A DNA stretch of 64,000 nt, taken from the NCBI GenBank assembly GCA_018398805.1, contig JAGFBZ010000258.1:6002501-6066500 (forward strand), in the 5' to 3' direction. The notes under the pieces are model-generated. The model ran no database searches and was not told where the DNA came from. It saw only the letters and a list, made by a program, of their open reading frames with translations. The DNA comes from Hirundichthys speculiger. Lineage: Eukaryota > Chordata > Actinopteri > Beloniformes > Exocoetidae. Made by a program: the position numbers and the translations under genes. This document shows, in pieces, positions 47,843 to 60,571 of this stretch. Positions within the stretch are counted from its first letter, which is position 1. Each line of letters begins with the position of its first letter.

Positions 47843-48676
47843 ATGGATCGGGAGGAGGAGGAAGAGGAGCTGACAGTCAAGGAACAGAAGGAAGTGGACA
47901 TGTTTACATCTGTGTGCTGCCTGGGTTACTTGTCCAGCGTCAACCTCCTGGTGGCAGTATGCGTTGGCATGTATGTACGCTGGGAGGTGACAAGTGAACC
48001 TATGATTCTGGTCATCTTCATCCTGGGCCTCTTTGTCCTGGGAATTGCCAGTATCCTCCATTACTACTTTGGAATGGAGAAAGCCAGTCTCAGCTTGTTC
48101 CATTTGTGGTTTGGCTTTCTGCTTGGACTTCTGTGCTTCCTCAACAGCCCCACGTTGGGGTCCAATGTCAAAGAACTGGTCGCCAACTATCTTCTTGTAG
48201 CCAGTGTGGTCATGAAAGGAGTATGGGCCGTGACTGAGCGGATATGTACCTCCATCCATTATAAACCCACTTTGTTAACATCAGCTGAATGGCTGGAGCT
48301 CCTGGGATTTGGCGTTGCCAGCACTACCATGCTTTTACACAAGTCGGTGGCCATAGCGGGCTTGGTGGTGGCACTAGGAGCTCTACTTGTAGACTTGAGG
48401 ATGAAATCCCTCCTATCTTTGCCCAACCTGATTAGTTTTGCCTTGATTACCTCACTTGTGTTTTTCCAAGCCTTAAGTATCCCAGCAAACCCTTATGCCT
48501 TAGGCTGCTTCCTGGGCAGGCTGCTCTGTGAGCCTGTGTTGGACGTGTACTTCAGTGCGCTGGGGCCAAGCGAGCGCTGGATGCCAGTGCTGTCTCTGGG
48601 GAACTTGTGGAGGAGGCTGTCCCTGTTTCCTTTGTGTGTGACTGAGCTGGCCTTCTTTGTCTTTGCTGCCTTGAAG
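47843..48676 (+). CDS. tmem168: tmem168 coding exon 1
   Basis: Encodes residues 1-278, the first block of membrane segments. Conserved TMEM168 stretches include [23 protein letters not shown] and [13 protein letters not shown]. It ends ...FFVFAALK at a phase-0 donor (AAG|GTAGGA). The frame stays open through the following 119-bp intron, so a longer unspliced reading is possible on paper. The family-like sequence jumps from ALK to [13 protein letters not shown], which proves splicing. Confidence 0.95.
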
Positions 48677-51600
48677 GTAGGAACATCTCCGAGATCCTTT
48701 AAAAGTTTTTTTTTTTTAATTTACAGGAATTTGCATAGCTTTATTACATACTTCACAAATTTGTTTTCATTTGACTTCATATCTGTCTTAAACAGCTTGG
48801 CCACTTGGAGCTGTGGTATCTGGTCATCCCAGGTTTCTGCTTGTTTGGGGTTTTTTGGGCCATCTGCCACATTATTTTGCTGATCACCCTTTGGGGCTTC
48901 CACACAAAGTTGACTGAGTGCCAGAAAGCCTGGAAGGCCCATCGGTCAAGTAGTCGGAGTCTGGACCAAGTGATGGCCTCCCGAGGCATCCGACACTTCT
49001 GCCTCATATCAGAACGTCTGGTGTTCTTCTCCCTGCTGTCCACAGTAATACTGGGGGCTGTATCCTGGCAGGTAAGATCTATGAATAAACGCTATTTCAA
49101 CTGATGTTAGTTGGCTAATATCACCACAAAATATTCACATTTTTAAAGTATCTTAAGATAAGTGGCATTTCATTCATTGGCCAGTTTATGCTGTGGACAT
49201 TGTCATATTCATCATCATGTTGCAAGCATCATTATTTTCATGCTGTATTACTGAAAAACATCTGTTGATTGAAAGCAAGTCAAGTTTCCTAGAACACCAC
49301 ATAGAAACCTTCTGTCTCATAATTATGCCTTTAGAAATGTACCACACTCACAGGTTAAAAGTGTAACAGAAACGCAGTGTGCAGTTAGTGTCTGCTTTCC
49401 AAACTGAGATGCTTCTGTTCTCATGTGAAACAAATTTAATTAGCCCTCTAATATTCCTCATCTACTTGCATGAGGAGCAGCAATAACTTATTTAGCCTTA
49501 TTAAACGTTTACCTTGTAAGAGTCTCCAGGGTCTACTTCCTAATTTAAGATGCCAAGGATGGAGGAGGCTGTGTCATTTTTGTTGTGTGTGTATGTGTGT
49601 GTTTTTGTACAGTAATTTGTGGATATATCTGATTTTGGTCTGGTCTGATATGTAGTCTACCCTAAAAGAACAGCAACAGCTGACATAGTGCCATGTTATG
49701 TTATTTACTTAAAAATTATATTAAATGCAAAAGCCATCTGTGAAAAAAATAAGTAAATGGGGGGGTAACATCTTCTTATTCAAAGAACCAGATGATTTAT
49801 CCTAATAGGTAAAACCTTTGAACTGAAGAGAAAAGCAAACTGAAAAGATTTGCCTTTTCATATGTATTGTGTTTCATTTTATAAGTGCTATGTCTATCTT
49901 CAAAGTCTGTGTGGAAACATATTTGAAAGTGTGGATTGATTAAATAGCAGAATATTGATTTCTCTGAGATTGTGCAAGAGAGGAGCTCCTGTTCAGAAGT
50001 CAGCCTTTGAACGCATTTCCATAAAGCACAGAGCTCGTCATGAGTGACTCTACTTCGACAGCTTTATACGGAGTACTGCTAATTATTTGTCAGCCTGTGA
50101 GAACTACTCGGACTTTGCATTGTAAAGCTTACCTTCATGTAACACTTTTCAGGTGCAGGGGATTAAAAACATTGGAATAAGGGAAATAGAGCTTAAATGT
50201 CAAATAAGTACTACATAGAATGTTTTATCTTTAGTTAATTTATGCCTTCCAACTATTCTGCAATCATAAATGTGCTAAAAGGTAGCAAAACGGTAACAAA
50301 GGCTCCTATAACTTTGGGCAGAGATTCTAGATATTTATTGCTATGACTGTATTTATTTATTTATTTATTTATTTATTTAGGTGTATATACAGGCTTGCAG
50401 TTTTGCGTTTCATTGATTATTATCATCTGAAAAACTAAAGTGATACAACTAACCTGATGATGGTTTGTTACACAGAACTATCCTGGAGGTTCCCCTTAGA
50501 AACAGGCCTTTTATCGCTGTCACTGGGGAGCTGAAAATGCCAAAATCAATTAAGTGCTGCAAATGGAGTCAGTCGGTGAAAAGGCGTGGCCATTTTTGAC
50601 TGTCACAAAACCATAAACATGCATGTGGCTCCCACAGCTTGTCAGGCCACACTGGTGTATGAATGTGGGTGTGAATGGACGAATGAGAGGCCATTGTAAA
50701 GTGCTTTGGGGGCACCATGATGGTGTCTGGAAAGCGCTATATAAGTGCAGTCCATTTACCATTTACAGCTTGGTTCTCAAATTAATGGCGTTTGACCTGG
50801 CAAGATGGATTCTCTCATTTTGGTGTGTTGCAAAACTTGTGATATTTCTGTGATGCAAAGTAATGCAATGATATGGTTTTAGCATCTTCTTTAAAAAAAA
50901 AAAAAAAAATCACTACAAGTACCCAAAGAATATAAAAACAGTTCCTAAAAAGTGCAAACTACCACATTTTTCTTGCGAAGTCAAGCACAAAAAGTAAGAC
51001 AATTTGTGTTTGGTAAATAATTTCTTTGTTGTAACAATAGACAATAGACTGTATTTCGGTTTTACATGGTGCCACATTTGTAAGGAACGTGCATTTGTGT
51101 GGTGATCAGCAGAGCTGAGTATGTGGGCTGCACCCATGAAAGATTTGCCAAATCTTCTCTTCCAATGCCAAACAGCTTCTTTTATTTTTTTTCTTGTCGT
51201 TAACTCTTGTTTGGTGGACTTGGTGATTTGATTGGATAAAGTATGAAGAAACGAGACATATTGGCAGTACCTCACAATTTTAAATCTATATATTTATCCT
51301 CAGTAGTGTGTGGAAAAACCGTACACAGCCATAACAGCCTGGCAGCTCCTTCTCATGCTGGTCACCAGCCTGGTCACACACTACTGTGGGATGGCATCCC
51401 ATTCTTCAACCAGCATGTGTTGCAAGTCAGCCAACATTGGTTGTGTTGGTCAAAGCATACTAACGCTGATCTCACAAGTTTTTAGTGGGGTTGAGCTCAG
51501 GACTGCTGGCAGGCCATTGCAACCTCTCTACTCCCAAATTCTGGAGGTAGCCTCTCATAAAACCCACACTGTGGAGGTGAGTCTTCTTGCAGGATGTAAT

Positions 51601-54600
51601 TTGGTCCCAGACTGTGGAGATATGGGATCTCCACTAGTTGCAGAGTTTCATCTCGATATCTCTCTGGATTGAGATTGTCTCCACTGATGACGAGCCTTGT
51701 TTTTCCAGTGAGGGAGATGTTGCCCCGCTCCATCGCGCTGCCTCCACCAAAAGAGGTTACTCTATCAGTGCAGCCATCACTGTGTCTTCTCCACACGTTG
51801 ACCCGATAATCCAAGTGCCATAGACAGAATCAGGAGTCATCGCTGAAGATAATGTTCCTCCACATGTTCAGATTCCAGCGCACATATTCCCAACACCAGC
51901 ACAAATAGGCCTGATGGTGAAGGGGAGTCACAACGGGCTTCCCAGCAGACTTATAAGACCAGCTGTGTGCAGTCTGTTTCAAACTGTCTGGGCAAAGAGC
52001 CGTCGAGCATGTCATCCTGGAAGCAGCAACAACAACAATATACTTATATAGTGCCTTTCTAGTCCAGGAACCACTCAAGGCATTTTTACAACATCTTTCT
52101 CTCACTGCCACATTTACACAGACACACTTATTAGATTGATTTTATTTATTAGACCGAGTTATTCCGATAATTAATCCTATTATTTAAATGACATTATAGT
52201 CCATGTATATGGAGCCTAGTATTATTAGTTAGGTGAAATAGCATGTTTTTGGACAGTGGGAGGAAACTGGAGTACCCAGAGGAAACATGCAAACTCCACG
52301 CAGAAAAGCTCCGATGAACCAAGATCCAACTGAACTTTCTTACTGTGAAGTGATAGTGCTAATCAGAATTACTTTATTGATTTCTGAGGCGAAATTATTT
52401 TTCGTTAGTGTTCCTTTGACACAAGTGGAGCCACTGTACTACTATGCTGCCTGTCAAAAAGAATACAAACCTTGACCGCAAATCTGTAGAAGTCTGCCTA
52501 CGGTTCCTAAGTGCTGACAGGACAAGGAAACAGTCTATTTGAAGTGCGGTTTTCTTGGGAAGTCCACTTCCCAGCCTGTCTCTGGCATCTTTCAGGATAT
52601 GGAATGTGGCCTTGAGTTTGTCGATGGTACTTGGGCTCTCTCCAAATAATAGCTTGGTTGTCTGAAACATCAGCTTGAAGTTCCCCTCTCTTACACGGGC
52701 CCTGTCCAGATCAAACATGGCATGCCAGTTGTTGGCAGCGGATACCAACTGCCCATGCTCACAGCACCTGGGGGTACCAGAAGCTCATAACAATAAATTA
52801 TCAACAGCAAAAAATAAAAATGTTGGTATGGACAGAGAACATTTGGCAAATACTCAGCTCTGATCATCCCAGGGGATGCAGAGCTTGCATCCAGGGATGC
52901 AAAACAGTTGCTGTTCAAGGTGGCTTTCATCATCAGAGTAATACGTTTGTGATTTTGGAGAAACAGGACGTTCAGTAGGAAATGCATCCAGTTCTGTCTT
53001 CAGAGTATCAAGCATTTGGGCGCAATTCAGATTGCACAATGTTCTGGGCAAGTAGGAACAGGACGGGACTTATTTAATATACATAATCTGCCAGAACCTT
53101 GAGTGGAAAAGGTTGCAGTTAACAGTCCAGTGTGCATTGCAACGTGCTACCAAATTTCCAGCAGATTCTAAACTGGCATAAAAACTCTGTTGTTTGTTTC
53201 ATCTCAGAGGGCCTACAATAAAAGCTTTAATTTATTATAGAGACAGTTTTAACATTGCATTGCTTTTGTGGAGAAATCTATACAAATATGCAACAATAGA
53301 TATGGAGAAAAAGTCTGTTGAAAATATTAACTTGCAGAGGAAGAAAAGCTGGACATCCATGCCAGGGTTATTACAATACTTGAAGCTGATGTCTCACACA
53401 CATATTTAAGAAATATACGGTTGTGTGATTACCTTGCAATTTACCTTTTTATTTTAAATAAAGTGCCTCCTCAGTTTAAGGATACATTTATCACATAGGA
53501 GGGAATCAAACTTACGAATTATGAGTCCTAATTCAATCACTTAAATCGATTTTCTTCTGATTCAATTTTGCATAGGTTTATATATTAATTTTGTACGATT
53601 TATTTATCTTTTTATTCATTTATTTATTTTTAACTAAGAATCTTTATTGCTGTGGACAGACAAGTACTGACAGTACCCTCAGAAGTTAAAAGGCAGCTAC
53701 AGCCACTGCTCTCAGCTTAATCTTTTTATTCACCAGTACTTCAACTACAACTTACTAAGCTAAATCTAAAGTTGATTGATTGTGTGTGTGTTTGCCCTTT
53801 GGGAGAGGATTTTAATCCATCATCAGGGAATAAATATTCTGTTTTCTTCCCCATCACAACTACAGATGTGGTGATTATTCACAATGCAATTTCATATACA
53901 TGAATATATAAGTCCACCATGTTTAATCACCCATGGACAGGAAAATCTCTCAGTATTAAAGCTGTCATTACGTTCAACATTCAGGTCCATGTGACTTCGC
54001 TTACACTATAAAACTAGCAGACTACCATAGATTAAAATCTCCCGATACAGATCTGCTATATGTAACTGCGACAGTAAAAGCTCAATGTCACTGGTGTTTG
54101 CAGAAGCATCCCAAGAAATGAACTAAACCTTTACTATCTGAAGAGCGTAGTTTCTCCTGACTGCTCAAGAGAGAGGCATTTTGGATCTGAACTTTATCAC
54201 CAGCTTCAAAAATGATGATTTTGCCCTGTGTTTGTTTATGTAGTGACTTTATTGATTTTTCTGTGACCGCTCTCTTGTGAAAGCTTCCTTTAGTTAATCA
54301 TCCAGGATGTGTAGGGTAGCAAGTAATGTGATCCAAGGCTAGATGTTAGGGTGGTGTTGTTGGAAAACCTCGGATGATTTCCCCTGTGTGGAGGCTAATT
54401 GACGAGTCAGGTGACCTACTAGTATGCACGCTTTGGTGAGGCGTCCCAAAAAATGTTAAAAAAAGATGTTCTTCATTGGTCCATGCTTGTGCTGACTTTC
54501 TTTTGCTTGTATTCATTACACGGATAATGCCTTTTCTCCACTTTTTGCTGTTTTGTGCTTAACTAAGCTTTACAATGAAGAATGACAAAACTGCTACAAT

Positions 54601-57600
54601 TTTAACATTTATTTATCAAAACTCAAGACCACTAAAAAATACAGCCACTTCCCTTGTTTCAGACATACATTTGTGATGTACTTCTTTTTTGGCTACTATC
54701 ATACCATTTCATTCTCTCTGTTTAGTTTAGTCTTATGTCAGTGTCAGTCTCATATTGTCAAACCGGGTGTCACCATCAATTAAGTGGTAACTGAAAGTGA
54801 ATCTGATTGTTTGGATTTTCACAGGCGTCCAGCGGTCTCTTTCTCAGTGCTTTGCTGATCGTGCTGCCATTGGAGTCTTTGACCCACAGCTTGTTTCATG
54901 AGCTGGGCAGCTGCCTCGGGGGAACCTGTGTCGGCTATGCGCTGGTCATACCTACTTCTTACAGCAGGTACTGTCCTGGTTTTACATTCTCTGAGCTTTG
55001 TTTTTTTACTCCCTCTTTCAAAGTATGCAATTTCCTGAGGTCTCAGTGAACTGTATGTGACGTACGTTTCATACATTTTTGCTCATAGCAGCTGGTTTTA
55101 GGGAGTAAAAAAAGTTCCTGTCATTTACTTCACTGTATGATGTGACGTTGGGGAAGTTGGATAATTCTACTCTGATCTGGGTTTGTAACTTCACAGTACC
55201 TCGTAATGCTCGCTACAAGCAAAGTGACAGGGTCATGTTATGTTTTGAATTAGTTGTCACTTAAGACCCCAAAATGTGCTCTCAAGCTCATAAAAAATGT
55301 GTAATATTCATAATATATTATATTTATTGGTGGAGGGGCAAGATACAAGTGACTAACTCATTATTTCATCAAGTTCAGATGCACTGAACACACTTAAATA
55401 AAATTCAAGATGCAAATAAGTACATCCTGAATTACTAAACACAAGAAATGGAGCAGAAATATAACAGATATTTTAAAAGCTGAAACAAGAAGAAAAGATT
55501 GCATTTAATCTTTTTATAAATGATTCAGCCACTCATGCATTTATCCATCTGGCCTTTGTGGGGGGGTTAAAGTTATATAAATGTGTTTCCTATCTATTAA
55601 AGCTGTAAAATAATGAGCATTTATCATCAGTTTTTTTTCTTTGTTAAATCACTTAGGCTACATAATGTCAGAATACGGTGGAAGAATAACATACTCTGAA
55701 CTGATTGCAAAAAATGTGCAGCTTATTATCGAAGCACAGAACATTATTGCTCCCCCTTTTCAGAACAATCGGTCACGGTTTTCATCCATTCAAAGCTAAT
55801 AGCCACCTTGGGTTTGCATACCTCTGGCCAGGGATGAGATGTCAAGTGTGATGCTTGAAACCACCTGTTAACAGGCTGAAGGCTGTCTCCAACAGACATA
55901 CAGTCCTGAATGGGAGAATAACCTAAAACTGCATTTTTGTCCAGACTGGGAGAAACAGCTTGTCCAGTATCAATCCAGAACTTTTTGTATGTGTTCAGCT
56001 GTGAAGTGTCTTTTGCCCTATTTGCACTGGACTAGTATTACCTGGGGACTATAATATGTAATAGTTGCGGATGACATCTGTGATAATAATTCAGTGTTAA
56101 TGTGCCATGTCTGTGATTCAGATAATGAAAATTCCATTGCAAATTACCAACCCTATTTCACCCAACGCAGGTTGTGGTTATGGGATAATTTTGATCCTGT
56201 CCAAATGCACACCTCAGTAATTCAGTGATCGAGATGGGAAGGATGTGCAGCAGGCCAGGGTGATTTAAGGATAGAGATGGAAATGTATTGGCAGGTGACA
56301 GGAGTGTGACAGAAAGATGGAAGAGTACTTTGAAGAGTTGACGAATGAGGAAAATGAAAAGAAATGAAGAGTAGGAAGTAGTGACTGTTGTGAACCAGGA
56401 GGTAGCAAAGATTAGTAAGGCTGAAGTTAGGAGGCCATTGAAGAGAATGAAGAGTGGAAAGGCAGTAGCTCCTGATCATATACCTGTGGAGGTATAGGAG
56501 TGTCTAGGAGAGGTGGCAGTAAAGTTTTTGTCCAGGACATTCGGCAAGATCTTAGAGATTGAGAGGATTCCTGGGGAATAAAGTGCTTTAAAACAGCCAC
56601 AGTGGACCAAATGATCACATGTGAAATCAGCATGTGATGAGAAACTTTATTGTGTCGATTTTAAACACTAGTTGACCTTGGCAACTTAAGTACATATGTC
56701 TTGTTTTGTCACTGAAGTCCAATTGTTGGCTTTTTTTCAATATGTGTACTTGTCTCAGCCAAAGTCCTGTTCCATTTCTCAAGTCCACATCTACACAAGG
56801 ACAGTAGAAATCTCCAGATGTTCTCGCTATACCCATTCGATCCAGGATCAAAGTAAAGTATCTAGGGGTGTGAAAAAAAATCGATTTGGCAATATATTGC
56901 GATTTTTGGCCGCCCAATATAATATCGATTTTTCAGCTCCTAATATCAATTTTTTGGGAAAATACTTAAATGTGCAAAAACACTAATAATAAACAATAAA
57001 TATGTTGTTTTGAAGCAAATAGTTTTGACTCAATTTGTCCTCTGAATGATCAATATCATCTGATGAACATATACAGCAATGTGATTTTTCATCTCTACTT
57101 TTAATTTTGGGGTGAATTCCAATTCCTCCCTTAACCCTCAATCTCAACCCTCAATCTAAAAAAAAATCCACACCAGAGCTTTCCTATTTGCTGTGAAAAA
57201 AAATAATCTTCAACCTCTGGGGCTTAACAGATTTTTTTTAATTATTATTCTACTTTCACAGTGAAATGGCAACCCAGCAGTCAAACCGCTCCTAACTCAG
57301 ACTGAAATACAAAGATACAGTATGCCCACAACTTAAAAATACTATCTTCTAACCATGTGTTGGAAAGCTTTTTGGTTGCCTAGCAACTTGAGTCCTACAT
57401 AGATGTGGTTCGCACATGTATGAGTTTCTCCCCTAACCCTTTCACCCGAACCCTTGCAACACTAGAGAACATAGCATGTTTTATCTGAAAGGACCTGCGA
57501 GATTAGCTTCTTTTAAACTAAGAACCCCAGGTGGGTAACCACTCACCTATAATTTGTCAAATCTTCTGCAAATAAAGAACAGCCACATGTTATTATTAAT

Positions 57601-60540
57601 AATCAAATTATCAAAGTAGATGGTTGTAAGAGTAAAAATGTTTTTGACATTTATTTTAAAGATTCTTGGGAATGTTTCACATGTGTTTGGCAATTTTCTT
57701 GTGATAAAGTTGTAGATTAAATTAAATTAATTAAACATTATTATTACTAAATTAATTTAAAAATGTGCAACATATCTGTTGCAAACAGCTCAAGCTAACA
57801 TGATATATTTCAAGTGTTTCCATACAAAGGAGCACCACAGCTGTCTTGGAATTTGTCCTCCTTTCATCTATTTTGCATATACTTCCACTAAATGTATTTC
57901 TGACTACTCAGAAGAGATTTAGCATTCACACGACATGCAGTTTTACTAGTGTTTAACTCTCCAAGTGATTTTCAATGCAAGCCCATGTCCTATTGGTACT
58001 GTGGTCGCTCTGTATGCAAGTCTGTATCTGCAGGATCCATAGGGAGGACTGAGAGCATGATGAGAATGCAGCAAAGTATAATCGGCTGTTTGATGGCTGC
58101 AGATCATGTTTTTGCAATGACAGCATCCCCTCGGGGAGATCAGGGAGATCGGGGGGGGGGGGGGGCTGCAGGTTTTAACGGGTACGGTAAAACAACAGAA
58201 AGAAAACACACGGTGAGAACTGAGGATGTAAACATTGGGGATAGATGGAGGTACAAGCAAAAAGGGACGGAAAGAGCAAAGAAGGAGGAGAAATTGTGAA
58301 TAAGAGCAGGGAGAGGTGGGGTTCTGACAGAGCTCTGGAAGAAAAGGAGTGTATTTTTTTTTTTTTTTTAAGTTGAAAGAGTGAGTGTCGCTGGGGAAGA
58401 TGTGGTGAAGAATGTCAAACTCGAAGCTTTCTCTCCCATAAGCACCATGAGATTTGAAAAGCTGACATGAGTTCAGAGGAACGGTGAGCTTGCCAAGTCA
58501 TGCAATGGTTGCAGTATGCCATTTTCTGAACAAGTACAGTACATCTTTGTTGTAGGATTTATTCAGTCATTGATTTGGGTTCTAATTGCTTAAACATTTG
58601 AAGTACATTGAGTTCTGCAGAAAGACAGAAAAGATTCTTCAAAGTCATGACAACATCAGAAACTGAAACTATAGCGTCTGCAGACCTTAGGAATACTTTT
58701 GGTCTTTTTTCCTCAGTAGAGGAAAAACAATTCACTGTTCAAATCCACATTTGATGACTCCCCTCCTTTTCTCGCCAGGGTGAGGCTGCAGTTTATAGTG
58801 GTCGCGCAAGACATAATGACGTTTCAAAATGCAAAGTATAACTTTGCCATCTGCATGGCCATGAATAACATCAAACCCAGAGATTAAAAGAAAATATATG
58901 GCTGCGGTACAGCAGATAGTCTTGATGTGCTGTGTGTGTACCTTATCACATTCTTGTTACTATTTAGAAAAGGATGAGTTCCACATGCATTCAACTCTTT
59001 TAGAAAATCACTCTGACCTCAACTGTCTTTCACCTCAGTTCTTGCCCTACGCCAGTGTTGATTCTCAGTCATCCAGATCATGTTAATCCTAAAAAGCTTA
59101 GAAGAATAAATTTAGAAGGCAGCTAGGCCTGTTTTCTTGGCTGTTGGAACCTCTCATCTGAAAAGCTTCTTCACTTCTGAGGGACTTGTGGGGCTTAGAC
59201 TATTTTTGGCCATTCAAATCACATGGAAATCATTGATCCACCCATCCCTCCTGTGGGTCTTTAAGGTCTGTCGTTCATTATACGTTGTTGGTCAGCATGT
59301 AAGATGTTCTGATCACATGACTGAATGTGTGAATGGCTGTGAAACCACCTGAAGAGGCCATTCAAGGCCAGTTAGGGGTGTGAGTCACACGTTTCATCGC
59401 GATATATTACATTATTTTTTGTTAACGAACGTCTGCATAAATATATATTATGTATAAATAAATCACTGTAAAATCACTTTCATTCATGTCAAATTGGAGT
59501 AAGTCACTCAAATATAATTTCTCATTTTTATTTCTGGGTTAAAATTGGTTAAATGGAAAAATAATCGATTCCTCTAAGAATCAGACCTTTAAGAAATTCA
59601 GTAATTAGGATCAGCAAAGAAAATTTAAATCAGTGCATCTCTACATACATGGCTTCTCTGTCCAGAATGTGTACGATACTGTCCTGGACAGCGTCCCCTG
59701 TCCTTGCGATGCCGGTAGAGACCACTCTCTATTATTCCATGTGTTTGTGGAGTTTTTCAGTTTCTTCTTTACAAAGCTTAATTTACCCACTGCACGAAAT
59801 GACATATACAACACCAGTTCAGTTTTGTTTTGCCCGTTTTCCCCTCAGGGTGAACAAGTTTTAATCATCATTCCCAGTCCAGAATGGACACTTTCTGGTA
59901 ATTTGATGGAGAGGAAGGAGCCATCTGTAGTAAATGGGGAAAAAAACAATAAAAACAAAAGAAGTGGCTTCGAATTTCAACTGTCTTAGCATTTGATGTA
60001 TTTTCCAGCCTCCTCATGAGAACAAAACATCTCACATGCTGACCAGGTAAACAATGTACAGTTGAAAAAGGAACCTAAAGGCCCACAGGAAGGTAGAGTT
60101 GGGTCAGTAACTTGAGTGGTCCAACATTATTTTAGGGGTACATGATGTTTGCTAAAATCAAATATGCAGATATTTTTTGAGCACAGATATTTTTTCTATG
60201 CTTTTGATGCAGTAGTGAATATTGACATTAAATCAACATTAAATTATAATGCTCTTATCATGGTCCTATCACCATGATAAGAGCATTATCACTATGATAA
60301 TGCTCTTATCATGGTGATAGGACCAAGTACCAACCATCCCACTTCCAGATTGAATCTCATCAAGGAAGGAAGTATGTTGGGTTTTTTTTTTGTTTTGTTT
60401 TTTGCAGTTCCTCTACTAATCACTATGTGAGGCAGATCACTAGCAGAGGTAAAAAAAAAAAAAAAAAAGAAATGAATATTAATTAATACGACTTTTCCCC
60501 ATTTGGTGGGGGAAAAAAACAATAGGTGTGTATGGGTGTA

Positions 60541-60571
<31 letters not shown>

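Larger units (their letters stand above)
49072..54824 (+). other. tmem168 intron 2 (5.75 kb)
   Basis: Mostly repeats and unassigned AT-rich DNA: a TATT tract (50350-50379), an L2/SINE-type tail, a Tc1 relic, an inverted SINE and a minus-strand exon-like pair, each listed separately. The interval 53050-54800 shows nothing recognisable. Confidence 0.8.

Noticed and set aside
47801..48883. A 360-codon open frame starting at TTG 47801 and reading through 48677-48795
   Set aside because: TTG is not the start; the ATG at 47843 has good context. The part after 48676 is intron: GT...AG splicing restores the family sequence (ALK to [13 protein letters not shown]), and the intron-encoded residues match nothing.
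49470..49655. Candidate extra tmem168 exon in intron 2
   Set aside because: Exons 2 and 3 join in phase and match the family without a gap, so no exon is missing here.
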